DNA from: Dugong dugon
Taxonomy: Eukaryota > Chordata > Mammalia > Sirenia > Dugongidae
Assembly (NCBI GenBank): GCA_030035585.1
Contig: CM057481.1
Span: 62,071,128-62,135,127 of the forward strand
Direction of reading: 5' to 3'
Length of the DNA stretch: 64,000 nt
Positions 58,502 through 64,000 of this stretch are shown one piece after another (the first letter of the stretch is position 1; each line of letters starts with the position of its first letter). A program made the translations under genes and the position numbers. A model generated the notes under the pieces. The model did no database searches. It saw only the letters and a list, made by a program, of their open reading frames with translations, and was not told the DNA's origin.

Positions 58502-60031
58502 GTAAGCTGTTCTTTTTGAGGGGGGATGGGGAGGTGGGGGGGAGGGTGTTAAAGTGTGGTGCCTGTGGAGCAATACTGCCACCTAGTGTGAATAAAGAGC
58601 AGTTTTCAATAAAGGTAAAATCAGAAAGTTGGCTGTTATCTTTCAGTAAGGCTACTTGTCTGCTCATTTGAATCGCTGCAAACTTTTACAGACACTCCCC
58701 TCACCCCTGTGTGCTGTGATTGTTTGATTTGGTTCATCTCTCCATAAACCTGATTATTTGCTTAAGTAGTAGTATGGATTGATTATATTGATTATACCGG
58801 GGTGGTGAAAGGGGAAGCACATGCTAATAGGACAAATTTCAAGGACTGTTGGAAGAAAGTTGCCTCTGCATAACAGTAGGATAGCTTATAACGTTTCCAT
58901 CTTTTGTGATTGGCCTTTCTAATCCTGATTTTTAACCCAGGACAGCTGTCCTGCTTGTGTTTCCTGCTACAAGTTAGGTAAAGTTTAGATCTGAAGGCTG
59001 GACTCCATGATTTAGAGGGTCTCAAGAATTACAGACTTCATGACTTTAACTAGTAGTCACAAAGAATTATTACCTTTGCAGAAAGCAGTAGTTAAGAGGC
59101 AGCATTTTAAAGTTTAAATACAATGCATTGTATTTGCATTTTGGGATTATTTTCCTGCCTAATCCAGTTTGTATTCAGTAGTAGGTTACAAACTGCTGCT
59201 TATTTTTAGAGGTGTATATGACTATTTTACACAGGGAAATAACTCAAATTGTATGCCTTACTAGTAGTCTAGTAATAATCCTACTCACTCACTCATGCTT
59301 TTGATGTTATTGAGTTAAAATCGTCATAAAGCTGACAGATGTCCCGTGAACAGCTGGTGAACACTGGGTGTTAAATTCTTCTTCCCCCAAGACTGTTGTA
59401 CATTAAAGCTTTCCTTGATTTTTAAAACATATTTCAAATGTCATGTAATTGAATTATTTATACTTTAGTTTATTTCACTTACAGAATTGAATCTAAAGCT
59501 TTTTACTTAGTGACATGCTTGTTATGCTGATTGTTTCATTTTCAAGCCAACATCAAACAAAACGCTCCTCTTTCCCTGCCTGTTAGCCCAGGTTTACATT
59601 AACCTTTTACTGAGCAAGTTTTAAAATTCTTTTATCCTGGCTACTTTTTGTTATAATATTAATGCTTCATTAGTGATACTGGTATGTTTGTCATTCCATC
59701 TCACGTGCATCATACACATGCTTTTTATAAGCTCTTAATGGAGTGATTCACCCTGTATTCATAACACAGGACTGGCCTGTCTCTGTTACTATTAGATATT
59801 CTTCCTTCACTAAACCCATACATTTCATGTCTTGAGGGGACATATGTACCATTACTCTATGCATGCGTAGTCAGATGGGATTAATTCCATTCCAGTATGA
59901 AGTTTGTGTATTTTTTTTTTAAAGTTATAGTAAATTCTCTGTTTGTTAAAGTTCCTCTTTAAAAAGAATTTTTGTTTTGTCCTATTTGAGAGAAATGTGT
60001 AATGTTTATTTTATATTTATATAAAATTTAG
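58502..60031. other. ACTR3B intron, no gene recognised
   Basis: A 1530-bp intron with a G-rich stretch just after the donor (58520-58548) and AT-rich sequence beyond. It ends ataaaattta|g, a T/A-rich acceptor. Confidence 0.5.
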
Positions 60032-60124
60032 TTTGCCAACCCCGACTTTATGGAATCCATTTCGGATGTGGTTGATGAAGTAATACAAAACTGCCCTATT
60101 GATGTACGGCGTCCGCTGTATAAG
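60032..60124 (+). CDS. ACTR3B: ACTR3B exon, residues 287-317
   Basis: A 93-bp, phase-0 exon of 31 codons: [37 protein letters not shown] distinguishes ACTR3B from ACTR3 (TQPISE). CPID(V/L)RR..LYK precedes the conserved (N)(V/I)VLSGGSTM loop, which must be in the next exon, downstream of the window. Acceptor aaaatttag|TTT, donor AAG|gtataa. About 101 C-terminal residues are therefore missing from the window. Confidence 0.96.
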
Positions 60125-60825
60125 GTATAAACTGCTTGGGTAAGGTACTTTGACTTCATTCCAAAATTAAAGGCCCATGATTCCTAGAGTAGGCTATTAA
60201 TGTCAATCTGCAAATGTTATTATTTCACCTTTTGTTTTATAGGAATTGTTAAAGGCCAGTATAATTTTAAAAGATTTTATTTGGAGGATAGATGGCTTAA
60301 ATGTTTGGTCATATGACTCCATTAACTAGAGGTATTTAATTTAAGCATTGTAATATCCTTTATTCTTGTCTGGCAAGCTGTCTTTTAAACTGAACAATTT
60401 TAGCCATACTTACATGTTGATTGAGTGATAAAGGGATGTTTTCCCTCATGCTTTCCATGGATTCCATTGGTCTAGTTTCAGTGCGTATTTAGGTTCAGTG
60501 CCAAGTGTGGCATTGCCAAATAGAAGGTAGAGGCAGAAATGGAACAGTCAAATAGAAAATTCCCCTGTCATGTATTTTTAAAGAAATTCTTTGATTGTGT
60601 AGAATTGTGAAAACTTTAAATGAGAAGAATCTAGTCCATGTAGTTATTAAATAAAATGAAATACTGCTGATCACTAAATATTGAGGGCAGAAGGTGGTGG
60701 TCAGCTAGTTTCCTTCAACTTTAGTTAACTTTTGCTTGCATGAGTCATGTTATCAGCACCCGTGACTTCATCTTACCTTATTCAAACCCGGGTAGCTTAA
60801 TTTTAAAGAGGAGAAAATCAGGCTT
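60125..60825. other. ACTR3B intron, no gene recognised
   Basis: Begins at donor gtataa. The intron extends beyond the window end (more than 3.8 kb). Confidence 0.5.
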
Positions 60826-60829
60826 GACA

Positions 60830-61140
60830 TGGGGACTCAATAAATTTTGTTACATCTATACCATGGACTACTATGTAGCCTTTAAAAAGAATGAAGTAAA
60901 TCAATGCAAATTCAGATGAAAAGATGTCATAGTATATAGTTACATGAAAAGAGCAGGTTAAAAATTTTACAGTATTTTTTACAAAAATATGGTTTGCATA
61001 TGTGTAAGAAAAGGTTTTGAATGATATATACTAAAGTCTTAAATGAAATATCGTTGGGGGCAGGATGATAGATGACTTGTTTTCCGTTTTATGTTTTAAA
61101 ATGGTTTGAAATAGTTAACAGATGTGACTCTTATAATTAG
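60830..61140 (+). mobile_element. Old L1 3'-end fragment, sense to the gene
   Basis: 'taccatggactactatgtag' and 'ctttaaaaagaatgaagtaa' are L1M 3'-UTR words in forward orientation, the only clear sense-oriented L1 remnant in the window. Edges are approximate. Confidence 0.5.
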
Positions 61141-62325
61141 AAAAAATGTCCCTATATAGATAATTTTTATTGGTGAAAACAAATTATAATTCTGTTTTTA
61201 TTTGTTGTGTATCCTTAATGAAACACTAACCCCCCCCCCCCCAAATAAAAAATACTAAGAAAGGGACACTAAAAAGAGACTGGAGTATGAAAGTTAAATA
61301 AAATGTCCTGGCTTGTAGTTCACACTTTTAAAATCCCACTTTATATTAGCTGTGTCTTCTTGGCAAGGAAAGTAAGGAAATGAAACGTCTGCTAACAGTT
61401 ACAGATTGCCCATGATGAGGTGAGATTTTTCTCATTTGACAGTTTGGTTCACGTATCTCAGTGGAGTTTATAGAATTCTTGAGGTAGAGATGGACTTGGA
61501 GAGCACGTAGGTTGAGCCTTCTGTTTAAGTAGACAATGACACTGAGCGCCAGAGATGGGAAAAGATGGTAAAAAGTAGAGGCCCCTGGGTGAAATGAAGC
61601 AAAATTGATCTTAGACTTGTTTTGGTCCAGCTTTATCTTTGTCTTAGGACAAGTTCCTTAACCTCACTGATTTGAAAAGGTAGGATTGGGTAAGCTAACA
61701 CAATGACTGCATTGTTCTAGAGAAGACAAGACTCTATCTTTACTTTTATTATGCCACTTGTCCAAGGTCATCTGAAAGAATCCTTGTCTGTCCTCTTGCC
61801 CTAGGTAGGGGATCTGCGCCTTCTTGTCTAACTAGTAATTTCACTGTGATGACATTTTTAGTCATGAAATTATTAAGTTGTTAAATAATACCATGCTAAA
61901 TGCTAAAACAAAACAAGACAGTATGTACTAACCCTGAACTCAAGGAAGCTTCTAAATTAATGAGACAAGGCAAGCTATGCAGAAGAACATATGGCATACA
62001 GTGGGGACGTGCACTAACATATAAATCACTGTATCCAATGTAAAGCAAATGAGGCAGTGGTTGTATATTGTGTTTGATATCTAAACCTGGAAAGAGTCAT
62101 TAGAGAGAAGAAGGATTAAAAGTGGGGAGGGAATAGGGTTTATAAAGAAGAGGAGAAAAGTGTAGGTTTTGGGTGCTAGGAATGAGAATATCTTCTGCAG
62201 AGGATGCTGAGTAAGGTGACTTTGGCCCCTCACCACTCTGGAGATCTAGCCTTAGATTTCCATCTACTTTCTGTGCATTTCTAGCTGACTATCCTGGCGT
62301 CACCTGAAAAGAAATATGTACATAA
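61141..62325. other. ACTR3B intron with a C-run
   Basis: A C-run lies at about 61231-61242. 61490-61800 may contain old MIR-like pieces ('gacactgagcgccagagatg'). No gene seen. Confidence 0.4.
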
Positions 62326-62328
62326 AAT

Positions 62329-62505
62329 AGGGTTGCTGTGAGTCGGAATCGACTTGATGGCAGTGGATTTGTTTTTGTTTCTGTTTTTTTAACTGCTGTG
62401 TGGCTACTAATTTTAGCACTCTTCTCCCAGTCTCCAGAGTCGATCCCAGCTCACAGCGACCTTATAGGACAGAGGAGAACTGCCCCATAGAGTTTCCAAG
62501 GAGCG
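62329..62505. mobile_element. Two Afrotherian SINE 3' fragments in opposite orientation
   Basis: 62329-62375 is the + strand SINE end ('gttgctgtgagtcggaatcg', 'gatggcagtggatttg'). About 62428-62505 is a - strand SINE piece ('agagtcgatcccagctcaca', 'actgccccatagagtttcca'). The two tails face each other about 55 bp apart. Neither has a 5' end. Confidence 0.75.
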
Positions 62506-63555
62506 ACTGGACTAGAAATGTTGGGATATGTCAAAAACAGCTGCAAAGTGGTCAGATACTAATGATACTTATGGTGTTACCCAGTGTCATTAGATGACAT
62601 GGAGTACTAGTAGTGAAAATGATCTCATCAGAGTCATTCTTACAGTGGATGTGCAATAAAGAGTCGGTAAGGGGCACTGGTCATCTGCTGTCCCTGGATT
62701 TAAAATAATTATATTGGACAATGAAAGATGTGTGAGTTGGCGGTTGTGGATTACTTAGCTAAAGGAGGTGAGAACGGAACCCAGTGTAGAAAAGGTCAGG
62801 GATAATGGGATGAAGGAGCCAAAGTGAAAATATCTTCTTAGAAGGTATTGGGTTTGGATGAAGATCAGTAAAGGTCCTTACTTGACAAATATGTGGACAT
62901 TTAATTCAATTACTTGCATTTTAAAAATCTTAGCTTTCTATCAATCCTACTTAGAAAGTAGAAGAAAATGTTTAAACTTCTAAATGTATTATTTTTTTGG
63001 AGGGGTTGATTTTTTTTCAAGCATTTCATTATTAAAATTTTTAAACATACAAAAAAGGTTGAAGGAATTGTACAGTGAATCCACCAGTTTGATTCTACAA
63101 TTAACCAAAGAAGTCATGTGCTCTAGACAGTACAGCCACAAGACAGTGACAGCATCCATGGCATTCCTTATTGGATGTGTGCCAAGAGCAAAGAAATAAT
63201 CCTTTACTATTAAGCCACAGAGATTTCATGGTTGATTTTTCCACAGTATGCTCCAGCCTACCGTAAGTGAAAGCTGGACAATGATTAAGGAAGACTGAAG
63301 AATTGATGCCTTTGAATTATGGTGTTGGCACATGACGTCTTTGGTCCCCACTGCAGAGGTGGAGGCAGTGGGTGTCCCTCCCACTCTCATCCCAGGGCTG
63401 TGGCTATGGGCTGGGGGATGGGGGAGTGTGCAAAGGAATGTTTGATGGGTGCCACAGCCTCTGCTAATGGCCACCAGTATGGGGCCTTTTTTCCAACAAG
63501 GGGATTGGTGAATGAATTGGAGTTTAATATAAAGTGAGGGCCTAAAAATGTTTTT
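62506..63555. other. ACTR3B intron, no gene recognised
   Basis: No exon or named repeat. Open frames at 63226-63576 and 63319-63537 overlap on opposite strands with no domain. Confidence 0.4.
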
Positions 63556-63559
63556 TTCC

Positions 63560-63760
63560 CCCCATAGGTTAGCCAACTTTTCCTATAAAGGTCCCAACAG
63601 TAAATATTTTCAGCTTTGTAGGCCATGTGGTCTGTTTTGCATCTTCTCACTTGCGCTGAAGCAGCCATAGACAGTATGTACACGACTAGGAGTGACTGTG
63701 CTCCTCTATAACTTGATTTATAAAAACAGCCAGACAAACCTGTTTTAGACACTTGAGCAA
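63560..63760. mobile_element. hAT-like non-autonomous element
   Basis: 'gttagccaacttttcctata', 'atattttcagctttgtaggc', 'catgtggtctgttttgcatc' and 'gaagcagccatagacagtat' follow a well-known mammalian hAT-type repeat ('ggcaaactttttctgtaaag'-type). Edges are approximate. Confidence 0.6.
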
Positions 63761-64000
63761 TTATTTATGAAAGCCTAATTTTAATATTTTCCAGATGTGA
63801 TCTGTGATAGTTACTTGCTGACTCTCATTCAAGCTGTGTTTGTAAACGTGTGTCCCGGTCAGTTTAGCGGCAGTTCACTGTTGCTTTTGATAAAAGACTT
63901 TATAAAAGCTTTATTTTTGGACTTTTTTCACTTCAGGGGCTTATGGCTCCTGCCGCTACAGCCCATGGCAGAGCAAACTTCAGGCAGGGCTTCTGCCCAT
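63761..64000. other. ACTR3B intron, window end
   Basis: Nothing recognised. The remaining ACTR3B exons are not reached. Confidence 0.45.

Noticed and set aside
1-64000. CRISPR arrays, operons, bacterial promoters or terminators
   Set aside because: The sequence is mammalian; no spaced identical repeats of that kind occur.

Overview
The window is mammalian nuclear DNA, almost certainly from an elephant or a close paenungulate relative. The clue is the repeat content. tRNA-derived Afrotherian SINEs (body close to 'gagccctggtggcacagtggttaa', tail close to 'ctatgagtcggaatcgactt') occur throughout. They sit among L1 elements with an unusually long, internally repeated 3' UTR and among old ERVL/MaLR LTRs. 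Nothing in the window looks bacterial or viral in its own right.

The one active host gene I can support is ACTR3B (actin-related protein 3B, an Arp2/3 complex subunit), on the + strand. Seven consecutive coding exons lie at 32393-32517, 34658-34768, 48453-48548, 50546-50653, 54130-54273, 58328-58501 and 60032-60124. They encode residues 35-317 of a protein of about 418 residues, all in frame with consensus splice sites. The first ~34 residues are encoded upstream and the last ~101 downstream of the window, so 1-32392 is most simply read as one long intron.

Region 1-31.4 kb is a stack of retrotransposons, with every L1 antisense to the gene. An ancient L1 (pieces at about 463-4676, 8772-8836 and 23988-24560) was entered by an L1 that lacks ORF2 (4677-8763). 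It was entered again by a full-length L1 (about 8837-23974), which was itself entered by a second full-length L1 (14921-22320). The innermost copy is nearly intact: an open 349-codon ORF1, an ORF2 of 1276 codons interrupted by one TGA, a promoter-proximal YY1-type motif and a perfect 15-bp target-site duplication. At 25.3-27.7 kb a MaLR-type provirus with both LTRs sits at the edge of an older solo LTR of the same group.

Region 31.4-64 kb holds the ACTR3B exons in mostly old intronic DNA (MIR, L2, L1M, hAT and SINE fragments). A processed UQCRFS1 pseudogene lies on the - strand (about 39108-42368), split by a 2.1-kb 5'-truncated L1 with a perfect 17-bp duplication. There is also an ERVL-type LTR with a tRNA-Leu-like primer site (43359-43960) and a long AC-rich low-complexity tract just downstream of the 48.5-kb exon.

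Family names for repeats and the ACTR3B/UQCRFS1 assignments come from recognising sequence, not from a search. Edges of old repeats are approximate unless a target-site duplication is given.
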